DNA of 64,000 nucleotides from Galbibacter sp035306585 (lineage in GTDB: Bacteria > Bacteroidota > Bacteroidia > Flavobacteriales > Flavobacteriaceae): the NCBI RefSeq assembly GCF_035306585.1, contig NZ_DATGNU010000010.1:39920-103919 (forward strand). Reading direction: 5' to 3'. The first letter of the stretch is position 1. Each line of letters opens with the position of its first letter. The position numbers and the translations under genes were made by a program. A model generated the notes under the pieces. That model searched no databases. It was not told the DNA's origin and saw only the letters and a list, made by a program, of their open reading frames with translations. Below, one piece after another: positions 15,321-25,105 of this stretch.

Positions 15321-17384
15321 CTAGTTTTGTAAAATTCCTATTTCTCCAAAAGTGGCATTGGGTTTTTCTCCTGCTACTTTAAGTGCTTTTAATTTTATAA
15401 ACCGTGCCGTAGAAGGCTCAAAATAAATTTCCTGTCGAATTCTATTATTAACAATATTACCAAACTCTCCCTGGGATAAGACTGTCCAATTTTTCCCATC
15501 CTTGGAGGCCGAAAATTCATAGTCGGTGATAATGCCATGTGGGAATCGGGCCTGCATTGGGGTATACGAAAAGCCTTTAAGACCCATCTCACTTCCAAGA
15601 TCCACGATCACCTGATTTTGATCCTCTTTTAAAGCCGTATAAAAACTATCACTTTTGGCATCGATAGCCAAAACTGATTTTTCGCCCCCTTGTACAATGC
15701 TCCAGTTCTCTTTTGAGACCTCTAATTTATGTTCGGTAATTCCAGTTCGTTGCTCGGTTTCTGGGTTAAAGGCAAACATTTTAAGCATTGCCTGCTGCTG
15801 CACAACAAAAGGAGCTGTATATTTGGAGGAATTCAGATCGGGTGTTGAACCATCAAGGGTATAATACACCTGAACATTGGGATCTGGCACCTCAAGAGTG
15901 AGGGTTCCATCTTTATCTCTTTTTATCTCTGGATCAACTAAAAGGGTAGGCGCATTATAAAGACTGATATTGGACAGAAGAATCTCTCCTTTGGAAGCCG
16001 TAATACGCACCCTAATTTTAGAGGTTCGTACCGTATCAAAGCGGAGTATCCTCTTATTTCCGATGGTGGTCTGGGTATCGATCAATTGCCATTTATCACC
16101 CACTTGAGCCTCCACTGTAAATTCAGAGACTCGTTGACCCAGCCGAATATACTCCTGAAGTAAAATTCTATTGACAGCAGTTGGTTCTTTAAAGCTTAAG
16201 ACCACACTAGCGGTATCCACCCCTTGCCCACTGGCCCAATAACTCTTGTCGGATGAGTCATTTAAATTATCCGCTTTATATCCACGGCCTCTTGTACTAG
16301 AAACCTCGACTTGTGCATTTAAAGCGAGATCCTGAGCAAAATCTTTGTCGATCTGTTCTTTTAATCGCATCAGTTGGAGGGAATCTTTTGGATGTATTAA
16401 TCCTCGGGTATCCACAGGTATATTTAGAAGTAAATTAGAATTTCGCCCAACGGATTTGTAATAAATATCCAATAAATGCGCCAAACTTTTCACTTGATGA
16501 TCCTCTGAAGCATGATAATACCATCCTGGTCGAATAGATACGTCACATTCAGCAGGTAACCAATGTGTTCCATCGTAATGTCCTCCTCTGAGTTCTTTGT
16601 AGCGTGGCCAACCTGGATAGATTTCATCTCTTCTCATCACACTCCAATTCGTCTCATTGGCCCATCCTTCTTCGTTTCCAACCCAACGAATATCGGGTCC
16701 ATTGTCCGAGAAAATGACCGCATTAGGTTGTAATTCTCGAACGATGGCTGTGGTTTGATCCCACTTGTAGTATGTTTTATTATCGATTTGTCGCTTTTCA
16801 TTGGCTCCACCATAATATCCCGTTCCACCGTTAGCACCATCAAACCAAACCTCGAAAATAGGTCCATAGTTGGTCAAAAGCTCTCTTAGCTGCTCATGGA
16901 ATATCTCTACATACCTATCGGTTCCATAGTATTCATTGTTTCGATCCCATGGAGAAAGATATACCCCGAACTTTAGCCCATGGCGCCTACTTGCCTCTGC
17001 CAACTCCTTTACCAGATCTCCTTCTCCATTTTTGTAAGGAGAATTTTTAATAGAATGTTCTGTTGTTTTTGTAGGCCATAAACAAAAACCGTCATGATGT
17101 TTTGCCGTAATTATCACTCCTTTCATACCAGCATTCTTCACTGTTTCAACCCATTGATCCACGTCTAATTCTGTAGGATTAAAAAGGGAAGGATCTTCTG
17201 CTCCTAGTCCCCACTCCATATCGGTAAAAGTGTTCATATTAAAGTGAAAAAATGCATAATACTCCATCTCCTGCCATTGGAGCTGACGCTCTGATGGAAC
17301 TGGGCCTAAGGCCTGTGGAGGGGCTTCTGCGCAGCTTGTCAAGAACAGTGCTAAGGACAAGATAAAAAGATAATGTTTGCTCAT
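15321..17384 (-). CDS. Alpha-L-fucosidase, GH29, with discoidin-like domains
   Basis: A 687-residue secreted lipoprotein (signal MSKHYLFILSLALFLTSC, acylated Cys at 18) that releases terminal alpha-L-fucose. The GH29 barrel spans about 30-350: HHDG at 96-99 binds substrate, and EVWFDGA contains the predicted nucleophile Asp182. A discoidin (F5/8 type C)-like domain follows at about 350-470. A chitobiase C-terminal-like segment (VYYTLDGSTPDLNSS) lies near 505-560, and a second discoidin-like domain fills the C-terminus. These domains probably bind the glycan. It lies four bases behind the dehydrogenase gene's upstream side in the operon. Linkage preference (1,3/1,4 or broader) is not visible. 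Confidence 0.93.
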   Translation of the reverse strand: MSKHYLFILSLALFLTSCAEAPPQALGPVPSERQLQWQEMEYYAFFHFNMNTFTDMEWGLGAEDPSLFNPTELDVDQWVETVKNAGMKGVIITAKHHDGFCLWPTKTTEHSIKNSPYKNGEGDLVKELAEASRRHGLKFGVYLSPWDRNNEYYGTDRYVEIFHEQLRELLTNYGPIFEVWFDGANGGTGYYGGANEKRQIDNKTYYKWDQTTAIVRELQPNAVIFSDNGPDIRWVGNEEGWANETNWSVMRRDEIYPGWPRYKELRGGHYDGTHWLPAECDVSIRPGWYYHASEDHQVKSLAHLLDIYYKSVGRNSNLLLNIPVDTRGLIHPKDSLQLMRLKEQIDKDFAQDLALNAQVEVSSTRGRGYKADNLNDSSDKSYWASGQGVDTASVVLSFKEPTAVNRILLQEYIRLGQRVSEFTVEAQVGDKWQLIDTQTTIGNKRILRFDTVRTSKIRVRITASKGEILLSNISLYNAPTLLVDPEIKRDKDGTLTLEVPDPNVQVYYTLDGSTPDLNSSKYTAPFVVQQQAMLKMFAFNPETEQRTGITEHKLEVSKENWSIVQGGEKSVLAIDAKSDSFYTALKEDQNQVIVDLGSEMGLKGFSYTPMQARFPHGIITDYEFSASKDGKNWTVLSQGEFGNIVNNRIRQEIYFEPSTARFIKLKALKVAGEKPNATFGEIGILQN

Positions 17385-17396
17385 ATACGGTTGTAT

Positions 17397-19772
17397 TTAA
17401 TTGTTTGCTATAGGGGTCAGAGACGCATCCAACATAAGTGGTTGATTTGCCTCTAAAGAGAGTTTTTTCATTATATCACCATATTTGACATCAATAGTTT
17501 TAGCCACAGGTGATACTAAGCTAAGTTTTGTTAACTGATTTTGAGTCCAATCCATAGCGACTTCAATATTTCCCCTTGCTTTGATTCCACTAATGGATCC
17601 TTGATGCCAATTCTCTGGTAAACTAGGTAATATTCTAAGAAAGCCCTCGTGGGATTGAAGTAACAGTTCGATCACCCCTGCAGTATATCCGAAATTACCG
17701 TCAATTTGAAAAGGTGGGTGTTCATCAAATAAATTATCGGCTATAGAAATTTGAAAAAATTTATTAATGTTTTCTTCGGCAGAAACCCCATCAAACAAAC
17801 GCGCATTAAAACTGATCATCCAAGCACGACTCCAACCAGTGCCTGCTCCTCCATGCTCCAAGCGGTAGTCAAGGGTCTTCTTGGCTGCTTTAAAGGCCTC
17901 TGGTGTAGCCTCTGTAATGGCATCTCCTGGATGCAGCGCATAGAGGTGTGAAAGATGTCGATGTCCTTTTTCCGGCTCCTGGTAAGGCTTGTCCCACTCC
18001 AGTATTCGTCCATCTTCTCCAATGACAATACCTGGTGAAAGATTTGCTCGTTTTTCCTTGAGTTCCCTTATAAAATCATCCTCAATGTTTAGTACTTGGG
18101 CTGCTGAGAGGACATTATCAAAAACTTCCGCGATAATTTGATGCCCCATAGCCGCACCTTTGGAAACTGCAGCTGGATTCCCATCCGAGGCAAAGTATGA
18201 ATTTTCAGGTGATGTTTCTGGATACGAAATCCATTTTCCAGTAGCAGGATCCATTTGTAACCAATCCATATAAAATAACGCAATTTCTTTTAAAAATGGA
18301 AAAGCCCTATTTTTTAAGAAATCTTCATCTTGTGTAAAACGATATTGCTCCCAATAGTGTTGGGCTAACCACCCACCTCCATGGATCCAAGAGCCCCAAT
18401 AAGGTTGAGAGGAAAACATAAAAGCTGGTGCCCATAGATCAGTGGTATGATGCATCACAGCACCTCTTTGTATTCCATATTGCTCCTTGGCTGTCTTTTT
18501 ACCGCGTTCCAATAGTCGATCTGAAAAATCAAATAAGGGCTGCTGCAATTCACTTAGATTCGCCACCATCGATGGCCAATAATTCATCTGAAGGTTCACA
18601 TTAAGATGATAGTCTGCATTCCAAGGGGCAGCAATATGATTGTTCCAAATGCCTTGTAAATTAGCTGGATTCGTTCCTTCTCTAGAACTGGAGATTAACA
18701 GGTACCGTCCATAGTCGAACAACTTGGTTTGTAGATCCAAATCTACCTGTCCGTCTTTATATCGTTGTAATCTTTTATCCGTTGGCAAAGAATCTAAGGC
18801 AGCATCCCCAAGGCTAAAGTGTACTCGGTCGTAGAACTCACCAAAATCTTCGCTGTGCCTTTGGAGGAGCTGCTCAAAAGATTTGGAGGTGACCGCACTT
18901 AAATTCTCCTGCGCTTTTGTCTTATAATCCTGATGATAAAAAGAGGTTTTTGTCACTAAATAAATAACTGCACTTTTAACTCCTCTTAGCTCTAAATGCC
19001 TATCGGAGGCTGAAATAGTCCCCCCTTGGGAGGTCGCCTTTAGTCGTGTTTGAAATTTAACACCATCCTCCATGGGATAGGGTTTATTCTCAACTATTCC
19101 CCCGCGTTGAGTGACCATACCATCCATGATCAGTTCATTATTATTATCAGTGGTAACTTGTACGGTAGGAATATCCTGGTCCTTGGGGCGAGAGAGTCGT
19201 ATATCAAAATCAAGTCCTTTTTCGGCAGTAGTTTCAAGGGAAATAATCAAGGCATCATCCACATGGGAAGCGAAGATTTTTTCAGTAAACTGAGCGCCAT
19301 CTACTTTATAGGATACTGTAGCCATAGCCTTATCGAAATCGAGTCCACGATAGTAATCCGATACCTTGCCATTGCGTTTAAAATCCAGAAAAAGATCTCC
19401 AGCTGTTTGATGGGATCTTTTGACCTCGAGATGAGAAAACTTATCTACTATAAATTTATCCGCCTGATGAACTTTACCCTGATCAATCAAAGCGCGTAAA
19501 GTCGCCAAATCCTCTGGCGTTCCTTTGCTATCACCTAAAGTAGGTCCTCCAGGCCACATGGAATCTTCATTGAGCTGTAGATGTTCAACATCCGTGTTTC
19601 CAAAAATCATAGCGCCCAGTCGACCGTTGCCAACTGGCAAAGCTTGCATCCAATTTTCGGCTGTTTGCTCATACCATAGTTCATCAACTGAATCCTTCTT
19701 GGGTGGCGCTTCTGATTGGTTACACCCAACACCTAGCATGGTCAATAAAGCCAGTGTTATAGATCGTTTCAT
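17397..19772 (-). CDS. Glycoside hydrolase family 95 alpha-L-fucosidase
   Basis: An inverting fucosidase of about 791 residues, mainly known for alpha-1,2-L-fucosidase activity. The N-terminus MKRSITLALLTMLGVGC is a lipoprotein signal, and DELWYEQTAENWMQALPVGNGRLGAMIFG is the family's opening motif. NLQGIWNNHIAAPWNADYH and NVNLQMNYW contain the Asn residues that activate water, WISYPETSPEN carries the likely acid Glu, and FQIDGNFGYTAG the Asp site. The reading frame is open to 19826, but the ATG at 19772 (or 19781) gives a proper signal and avoids overlap with the amidohydrolase gene. Together with the two GH29 enzymes it lets the cell remove fucose in different linkages. Confidence 0.92.
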   Translation of the reverse strand: MKRSITLALLTMLGVGCNQSEAPPKKDSVDELWYEQTAENWMQALPVGNGRLGAMIFGNTDVEHLQLNEDSMWPGGPTLGDSKGTPEDLATLRALIDQGKVHQADKFIVDKFSHLEVKRSHQTAGDLFLDFKRNGKVSDYYRGLDFDKAMATVSYKVDGAQFTEKIFASHVDDALIISLETTAEKGLDFDIRLSRPKDQDIPTVQVTTDNNNELIMDGMVTQRGGIVENKPYPMEDGVKFQTRLKATSQGGTISASDRHLELRGVKSAVIYLVTKTSFYHQDYKTKAQENLSAVTSKSFEQLLQRHSEDFGEFYDRVHFSLGDAALDSLPTDKRLQRYKDGQVDLDLQTKLFDYGRYLLISSSREGTNPANLQGIWNNHIAAPWNADYHLNVNLQMNYWPSMVANLSELQQPLFDFSDRLLERGKKTAKEQYGIQRGAVMHHTTDLWAPAFMFSSQPYWGSWIHGGGWLAQHYWEQYRFTQDEDFLKNRAFPFLKEIALFYMDWLQMDPATGKWISYPETSPENSYFASDGNPAAVSKGAAMGHQIIAEVFDNVLSAAQVLNIEDDFIRELKEKRANLSPGIVIGEDGRILEWDKPYQEPEKGHRHLSHLYALHPGDAITEATPEAFKAAKKTLDYRLEHGGAGTGWSRAWMISFNARLFDGVSAEENINKFFQISIADNLFDEHPPFQIDGNFGYTAGVIELLLQSHEGFLRILPSLPENWHQGSISGIKARGNIEVAMDWTQNQLTKLSLVSPVAKTIDVKYGDIMKKLSLEANQPLMLDASLTPIANN

Positions 19773-19794
19773 CACACTCATATTTGTTTTTTTA

Positions 19795-20610
19795 TTATAA
19801 TTTATAAAATCGCACCGCGTTTTCACCCATAATCTTATCTAATTCTAAAGGTGAATAAAAATCGGTGATAATAGATTTCACCTGCTGATAACTGGCCGCC
19901 AATAAACAGACAGGCCAGTCGGATCCAAACATAATTCGATCCGTTCCAAAAGTAGCTGTTATGAATTCTAAAAAGACCGTAAAATCGCCAGAGTCCCAAT
20001 TAAAATCATCGGTTTCTGTTACCATACCCGAAACCTTACAATACAGGTTTGTATGGCTGGCCAATTCCCGTATCTCACTTGCCCACTTTTGATTCAGGCC
20101 CTTGGATATCCTAGGTTTGGCAATATGATCGAGTACAAATTTTTGATCCGGAAACTTTTCAACCAGCCTTATGGCTTCCGCTAACTGCGGTGGTTTAATT
20201 AAAATATCATACGTTTTATCAAAAGCATCTAAAGAACGAATACCCTCTACGAACTCTGGCCTATCCATAAATCCTAAAGGCTCCTCCTGAACAATATGCC
20301 GTATCCCTTTGAATTTTTCAAAGCCAGAAAAATAAGACAATCGGCCCGTTAGGTTCTCTGCATGTAGATCCACCCAACCAACCACGCCTTTGATAAAGTC
20401 ATATTTATCGGCTAAGGACAACAAAAAGTGCGTTTCCTCTTCCGATTGGTCGGATTGTACGGCAACACATCCGTCAATATTGTTTTGCTTTAACAACCCC
20501 TCAAGATCCTCAGGTGTAAAATCGCGTTGTATGGCACTCATCTGATCGGTAATCCAGGCATCGCGCTTGGGGTCGTAATTCCAAAAATGTTGGTGGCTAT
20601 CGATATACAT
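19795..20610 (-). CDS. Amidohydrolase family protein, probable L-fuconolactone hydrolase
   Basis: A 271-residue TIM-barrel metal hydrolase of the amidohydrolase-2 group. The start YIDSHQHFWNYDP holds the HxH metal motif, DHIAKPRI the next His, and MFGSDWPVC the Asp. Members of this branch open sugar lactones, and in fucose loci of this kind (for example in Xanthomonas, described by the Gerlt group) it turns L-fuconolactone into L-fuconate. It is cytoplasmic, without a signal peptide. It lies three bases behind the FAH-family gene and is followed by the GH95 gene. The substrate is inferred from context. Confidence 0.88.
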   Translation of the reverse strand: MYIDSHQHFWNYDPKRDAWITDQMSAIQRDFTPEDLEGLLKQNNIDGCVAVQSDQSEEETHFLLSLADKYDFIKGVVGWVDLHAENLTGRLSYFSGFEKFKGIRHIVQEEPLGFMDRPEFVEGIRSLDAFDKTYDILIKPPQLAEAIRLVEKFPDQKFVLDHIAKPRISKGLNQKWASEIRELASHTNLYCKVSGMVTETDDFNWDSGDFTVFLEFITATFGTDRIMFGSDWPVCLLAASYQQVKSIITDFYSPLELDKIMGENAVRFYKL

Positions 20611-20613
20611 GTT

Positions 20614-21474
20614 TTAACTTTCCTTGTAGGCTCTAGCTGTTTGTTTTGAAACTCCCAATCCCTCGATTCCTAACTCCACGACATCCCCAGGTTTTAGGTA
20701 ACGTTGCGGGTTGAAGCCCATTCCTACCCCGGCTGGTGTTCCTGTGGAAATCACATCTCCAGGAAGTAGGGTCATAAACTCACTGATGTAACTCACCAGG
20801 GTCTGAACATCAAATACAAAATCTTCCGTATTACTATTTTGCAGAAGCTCCCCGTTGAGTTTTAACCATAATTGTAAATTATTTGGATTCTTTATCTCAT
20901 CGGCGGTAGCAATAAAGGGCCCTAAGGGTGCAAAAGTGTCACATGATTTTCCTTTCACCCATTGTCCACCGCGCTCGATTTGATATTCGCGCTCACTATA
21001 ATCATTGTGTAACACATAACCCGCCACATGTTCCATTGCATTCTCTTTAGAAACATAGGAGGCTTTTTTTCCAATAACCACAGCTAATTCTACCTCCCAA
21101 TCTGTTTTTACGCTATTTTTAGGGATAACCACATCATCAAAAGGCCCAACAATGGCAGAAGTTGCCTTAAAAAACAGTACGGGTTCCTTCGGGGTTTCCA
21201 TTCCGCTTTCTGCTGCATGTTTTGCGTAGTTCAATCCCACACAAATCAGTTTAGAAGGACGAACAAGTGGAGCCCCCAATCGAACCTTATCCGAAACCTC
21301 TGGACACGAATCCAAATGGTCCTTTAACCATTCACGCAATCGATTGACGCCTGAGTTACCAAAAAAATTTTCATTGTAATCTTCTCCAAAAGCGCTCACA
21401 TCAATACGCTTACCACTTTCAAGTTGCAGTCCTGGCTTTTCCTGTCCTACTGCTCCAAATCGAATTAATTTCAT
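20614..21474 (-). CDS. Fumarylacetoacetate hydrolase family, probable 2,4-diketo-3-deoxy-L-fuconate hydrolase
   Basis: A 286-residue cytoplasmic enzyme of the FAH superfamily. It has the typical N-terminal lead (MKLIRFGAVGQEKPGL), then KLICVGLNYAKHAAESG and the metal-binding acids in DWEVELAVVIG and LHNDYSEREYQ; STGTPAGVGMG is the conserved late motif. In the non-phosphorylative fucose and rhamnose routes this family hydrolyses the 2,4-diketo-3-deoxy acid into pyruvate and L-lactate. It is cotranscribed between the KDF dehydrogenase and the lactonase. Another acylpyruvate hydrolase activity is possible, but the neighbourhood makes the fuconate step very likely. Confidence 0.88.
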   Translation of the reverse strand: MKLIRFGAVGQEKPGLQLESGKRIDVSAFGEDYNENFFGNSGVNRLREWLKDHLDSCPEVSDKVRLGAPLVRPSKLICVGLNYAKHAAESGMETPKEPVLFFKATSAIVGPFDDVVIPKNSVKTDWEVELAVVIGKKASYVSKENAMEHVAGYVLHNDYSEREYQIERGGQWVKGKSCDTFAPLGPFIATADEIKNPNNLQLWLKLNGELLQNSNTEDFVFDVQTLVSYISEFMTLLPGDVISTGTPAGVGMGFNPQRYLKPGDVVELGIEGLGVSKQTARAYKES

Positions 21475-21521
21475 TTTTATGTTTTTACTCGTTGTATGTT
21501 TAATACTTTCTTTTCTTTCTC

Positions 21522-22301
21522 TTAACCGTTTAATTTGATAAATCCACCATCAATCGGAAAATTAGTTCCGGTGATAAACGAGGCGGATTCACTACACAAA
21601 TAAAGCGCTAAATTGGCAACTTCCTCCGGAGTTCCCATGCGGCCTATAGGTTGTGTTTTAGATAGCTTCTCAAAGGTTTCCTCTTCTTTTCCTGGGTAAT
21701 TCTTTGCGATAAACCCATCGACAAACGGGGTGTGTACTCTTGCCGGTGATATACAGTTACACCTTATATTATCCGAAAGATAATCTTTCGCAACAGAATA
21801 AGTCATTGTTAAAACTGCTCCTTTGGACATCGAGTACGCAAAACGATCTGAAATCCCAACAACAGAAGCAATGGAAGCCATATTTAAAATCACACCTTCA
21901 CCATTACGTTTAAAATGTGGAAGGATACCATAGATACAATTATACACCCCTTTTACATTTACCTCATAGATGCGATCCAGGTCTTCTTCTGTAGTTTGTT
22001 CAATAGTCCCTACATGGGCAATACCAGCATTGTTTATTAAAATATCTACTTTGCGCTCAGCACTGATTTCATCTAAAATGGAAACAACTTGCTTATGATT
22101 GGAAACATCACATTTTCTCCAATCTCCCTGACCTCCACGAGCGGTGATTTCCTTTAAAGTTTCAATAGCATTATCTTTGTTATATTCCAAAATATACACA
22201 AAGGCACCACTTTTGGCAAAAATATGAGCAATTGCTTTTCCTATCCCACTACCACCTCCTGTTACTATGGCTGTCTTATTTTTTAAACTAAATTCTGACA
22301 T
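21522..22301 (-). CDS. SDR oxidoreductase, probable 2-keto-3-deoxy-L-fuconate dehydrogenase
   Basis: A 259-residue classical short-chain dehydrogenase. TGGGSGIGKAIA at about 14-25 is the cofactor motif, NNAG the structural motif, and the catalytic set is Ser in NMASIASVVG plus Tyr-Lys in YSMSK. The C-terminus FPIDGGFIKLNG is typical. It probably oxidises C4 of 2-keto-3-deoxy-L-fuconate to the 2,4-diketo acid with NAD. It lies 47 bases before the FAH gene and 38 bases behind the GH29 gene, in the same operon. Confidence 0.85.
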   Translation of the reverse strand: MSEFSLKNKTAIVTGGGSGIGKAIAHIFAKSGAFVYILEYNKDNAIETLKEITARGGQGDWRKCDVSNHKQVVSILDEISAERKVDILINNAGIAHVGTIEQTTEEDLDRIYEVNVKGVYNCIYGILPHFKRNGEGVILNMASIASVVGISDRFAYSMSKGAVLTMTYSVAKDYLSDNIRCNCISPARVHTPFVDGFIAKNYPGKEEETFEKLSKTQPIGRMGTPEEVANLALYLCSESASFITGTNFPIDGGFIKLNG

Positions 22302-22339
22302 CTTACTTCTTTCAAATTATTAGGTTAAATACCTTTTTT

Positions 22340-23677
22340 TTATTTTAAAACAACCTCTACTACGGTGACTATGGAGTCCTGTTTCTCCTGGGGAATCTCC
22401 AAAGTAACACCTTGTTTGGTCTTTTTATATGTAATCTTAGATTGGTCCTTATAAAGAAGCACCTTCGTTACTTTTGCATCCAACCCTTCGAGCAAAACTT
22501 CGGATTTAATTGGCTTATAAAAATGCAAAAATATGCGCTTATCTTTCTGAGTAGAGGTCATTACACCTTCAATACTAACAGGGCCTTTTTGACTTTGGTA
22601 AATCGTTTCTCCATATCGATCCATCCATTGCCCTATGAATTTTAGATTTTCGACATGCTGTGGTTGGATCTTGCCGTTTGGCATCGGCCCAACATTGAGT
22701 AGTAGGTTGGCACCATTTCCAAAGGTCTGCACCATAAAATGAATCAACTCCTTTTTAGATTTCTCTTTGGTATCCTGCAAATTAAAACCCCAAGAAGTAT
22801 TCATCGTTTGACAGCTTTCCAAGGGTAGTTGACTAATATCAGCACCACCAAAACCAGTGGTATTTTCTCCAGGTAAATCCTTTTCAAACATCTGAAAGTC
22901 TTCACCATCAAAAGGCATCTCGTGGTGATTATTCCCAATTAACAACGCTGAATTGATCTGATGGATCATCTGGTAGGTTTCACTGAGCCTCCAGTCATTC
23001 CCACTAATTCTGTAATCCACCTCACGATGCCAATCCTCTTTATGGGGTGCCTGGTCCCACCACCCATCAAACCAGAATCCAGCGATATCATAGTTCTCTG
23101 CAAGCTCTCTGATTTGCGCATTCTGATAGTCCAGGTAGGCATCCCAATCTCCAGCTTCTGGTCGCCCTGTTTTTCTTCCGGTCCAACCTCTTGGATAGAA
23201 GTCTGGATGATCCCAATCCAATTGAGAATAATAAACAAACAACTTAAGGCCATGCTTCTTACACGCCTCTTCCAACATCCTAAGAACATCTTTTTTATAA
23301 GGAGTGGATTTCACTATTGTATAATCAGACACCTTAGAATCATACATGGCCAATCCATCATGATGTTTGGAGGTAAAGGTGATGTATTTCATCCCAGCTT
23401 CTTTAGCAAGGGAGACGATGGCATCCGCATCAAAGTCAGTGGGATTAAAAAAAGAAGGCAACATTCGGTACCGATCCTTTGGTATATCCTGGTTATTCAT
23501 AACCCATTCCCCATCACCAAGTAAACTATATACCCCCCAGTGAATAAACATTCCAAATCGGGCATCTTCAAACCATGCTCTAGCTTCTAAGTTTTCCTTT
23601 GACGGCACATACTTCTCTTGAGCCACTGCAGCGATAAACGATCCTAAAAGGCATATATAAAGGCAAATAGTTTTCAT
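22340..23677 (-). CDS. Alpha-L-fucosidase, GH29 (compact)
   Basis: A 445-residue exported enzyme with signal peptide MKTICLYICLLGSFIAAVAQ and predicted cleavage before EKY. The barrel shows FGMFIHWGVYS at 41-51, KHHDGLAMYDS at 104-114 and GFWFDGWWDQ with the predicted nucleophile Asp204. After the catalytic domain there is only a short beta-rich domain of about 80 residues, so this enzyme lacks the discoidin-type domains of the other GH29 in the locus. The two differ enough to belong to separate GH29 subgroups and probably split different linkages. Confidence 0.92.
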   Translation of the reverse strand: MKTICLYICLLGSFIAAVAQEKYVPSKENLEARAWFEDARFGMFIHWGVYSLLGDGEWVMNNQDIPKDRYRMLPSFFNPTDFDADAIVSLAKEAGMKYITFTSKHHDGLAMYDSKVSDYTIVKSTPYKKDVLRMLEEACKKHGLKLFVYYSQLDWDHPDFYPRGWTGRKTGRPEAGDWDAYLDYQNAQIRELAENYDIAGFWFDGWWDQAPHKEDWHREVDYRISGNDWRLSETYQMIHQINSALLIGNNHHEMPFDGEDFQMFEKDLPGENTTGFGGADISQLPLESCQTMNTSWGFNLQDTKEKSKKELIHFMVQTFGNGANLLLNVGPMPNGKIQPQHVENLKFIGQWMDRYGETIYQSQKGPVSIEGVMTSTQKDKRIFLHFYKPIKSEVLLEGLDAKVTKVLLYKDQSKITYKKTKQGVTLEIPQEKQDSIVTVVEVVLK

Positions 23678-23713
23678 CTTTTTGGTTTTTAATGGAATGT
23701 ATAATTTTAAAAT

Positions 23714-25009
23714 TTATGAACTCATCCAAACTTCGCCATCTGGGAAGGTATAATTCTTAATTGATTCTTGTTTCATTGTAATGCTATATCCGGGCATTTT
23801 GGGAGGCATATAAGCCCCATCTTTTATCTGAACGGGATCTAAAAAATGCTCGTGTAAATGATCCACAAATTCAATAACCCGATCTTCCATACTACCACTA
23901 ATAGCAATAAAATCGATCATTGAAAGATGTTGAACATACTCACATAATCCAACGCCACCAGCATGAGGACAAACGGGAATTCCAAATTTAGCAGCCATTA
24001 ACATAATAGCCAAATTCTCATTCACTCCGCCCACTCTACAGCTATCGATCTGACAGACCTGCATAGCTCCAGCTTGCATAAGCTGTTTAAATATAACCCT
24101 ATTTTGACAATGCTCCCCTGTGGCAACCTTAATAGGAGTTACCGCTTGGGCAATTTTCGCATGCCCTAAAATATCATCTGGACTCGTAGGTTCTTCAATC
24201 CACCACGGATTAAATTGCTTAAGGGATTCCATATTTTCAATGGCTTGATCCACATCCCACTTCTGATTGGCATCCATCATTAATTTCAGATCGTCTCCGA
24301 TTTCTTCTCTAATAATTGCGGCACGTCTTATATCATCTTGCAGATTAGATCCCACCTTAATTTTCATATGCTTAAAACCTTCCACTTTGGCCTCCCTGCA
24401 AAGCCTTCTCATTTTCTCATCCGAATATCCCAACCAACCTGCAGAGGTGGTGTAGGCTGGGTACCCATGTGTTTGCAAGTACTCCATACGGGCAGCCTTA
24501 CCAGATTCTTTGGATTTTAAAATTTCTGTAGCTTGCTGTGGTGTTATCACATCAGTGATATAAGTAAAGTCAATACAACGAACAAGTTCCTCTGGGCTCA
24601 TATCAGCGAGAAGCCTCCAAAGTGGTTTACCTTCCACCTTGGCATAAAGGTCCCAAACTGCATTGACAATCGCCCCAGTAGCCAAATGAATCACCCCTTT
24701 TTCAGGGCCTAACCAACGCAGCTGACTATCTCCAGTAATCATCCTCCAGAAAGCGCCCATATCTGCTGTGAATTCTTCTAGCTTTTTCCCCTTAATCAAA
24801 GGTGCCAAACTAGCGATGGCAGCGGTGCATAATTCATTCCCCCTTCCAATAGTGAAGGTTAGACCATGTCCTTGAAAATCGGGATGGTCTGTTTGTAAAA
24901 TCACATAAGCAGCTGAATAATCGGGGTCCGTATTCATAGCGTCCGATCCATCCAAAGTTTTACTAGTTGGAAATCGAACGTCTTTAATAATAATATCAGT
25001 TATGATCAT
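23714..25009 (-). CDS. fucD: L-fuconate dehydratase
   Basis: A 431-residue enolase-superfamily enzyme that removes water from L-fuconate to give 2-keto-3-deoxy-L-fuconate. The N-terminal capping domain has the long fuconate-dehydratase start (IIIKDVRFPTSKTLDGSDAMN), and LRWLGPEKGVIHLATGAIVNAVWDL is also characteristic. In the barrel KMKIKVG gives the KxK bases, MMDANQKWD, WWIEEPT and ATGEHCQN supply the Mg ligands Asp, Glu and Glu, and CPHAGGVGL holds the catalytic His. It is the first enzyme gene behind the AraC regulator and a -7 element, so probably first in the main transcript. Confidence 0.93.
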   Translation of the reverse strand: MIITDIIIKDVRFPTSKTLDGSDAMNTDPDYSAAYVILQTDHPDFQGHGLTFTIGRGNELCTAAIASLAPLIKGKKLEEFTADMGAFWRMITGDSQLRWLGPEKGVIHLATGAIVNAVWDLYAKVEGKPLWRLLADMSPEELVRCIDFTYITDVITPQQATEILKSKESGKAARMEYLQTHGYPAYTTSAGWLGYSDEKMRRLCREAKVEGFKHMKIKVGSNLQDDIRRAAIIREEIGDDLKLMMDANQKWDVDQAIENMESLKQFNPWWIEEPTSPDDILGHAKIAQAVTPIKVATGEHCQNRVIFKQLMQAGAMQVCQIDSCRVGGVNENLAIMLMAAKFGIPVCPHAGGVGLCEYVQHLSMIDFIAISGSMEDRVIEFVDHLHEHFLDPVQIKDGAYMPPKMPGYSITMKQESIKNYTFPDGEVWMSS

Positions 25010-25038
25010 TTCTTTGAAATGCTAAAATTGCTTTTTTC

Positions 25039-25046
25039 CAAATGTA
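25039..25046 (-). promoter_or_regulatory. -7 element of the fucose operon
   Basis: Read on the minus strand the bases are TACATTTG, a full match to TAnnTTTG, about 30 bases before the fucD ATG. A TTG lies 24 bases upstream, too far for an ideal -33 box, which fits a promoter needing the AraC-type activator. AATTGC and GCAATT flank the box as a loose dyad. Confidence 0.5.
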
Positions 25047-25105
25047 TTAGCAATTCCTTCATTTAACCACCAAAGAATTCACAAAATATGATACTATTTT
25101 TGCCC

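Noticed and set aside
19050..19499. Antisense open frame of 149 codons over the GH95 gene
   Set aside because: Opposite strand of a conserved catalytic gene; no recognisable protein features.
22961..23524. Long antisense open frame of 187 codons over the GH29 gene
   Set aside because: It lies opposite a well-supported fucosidase gene, has no domain or start signal and is a frame shadow.
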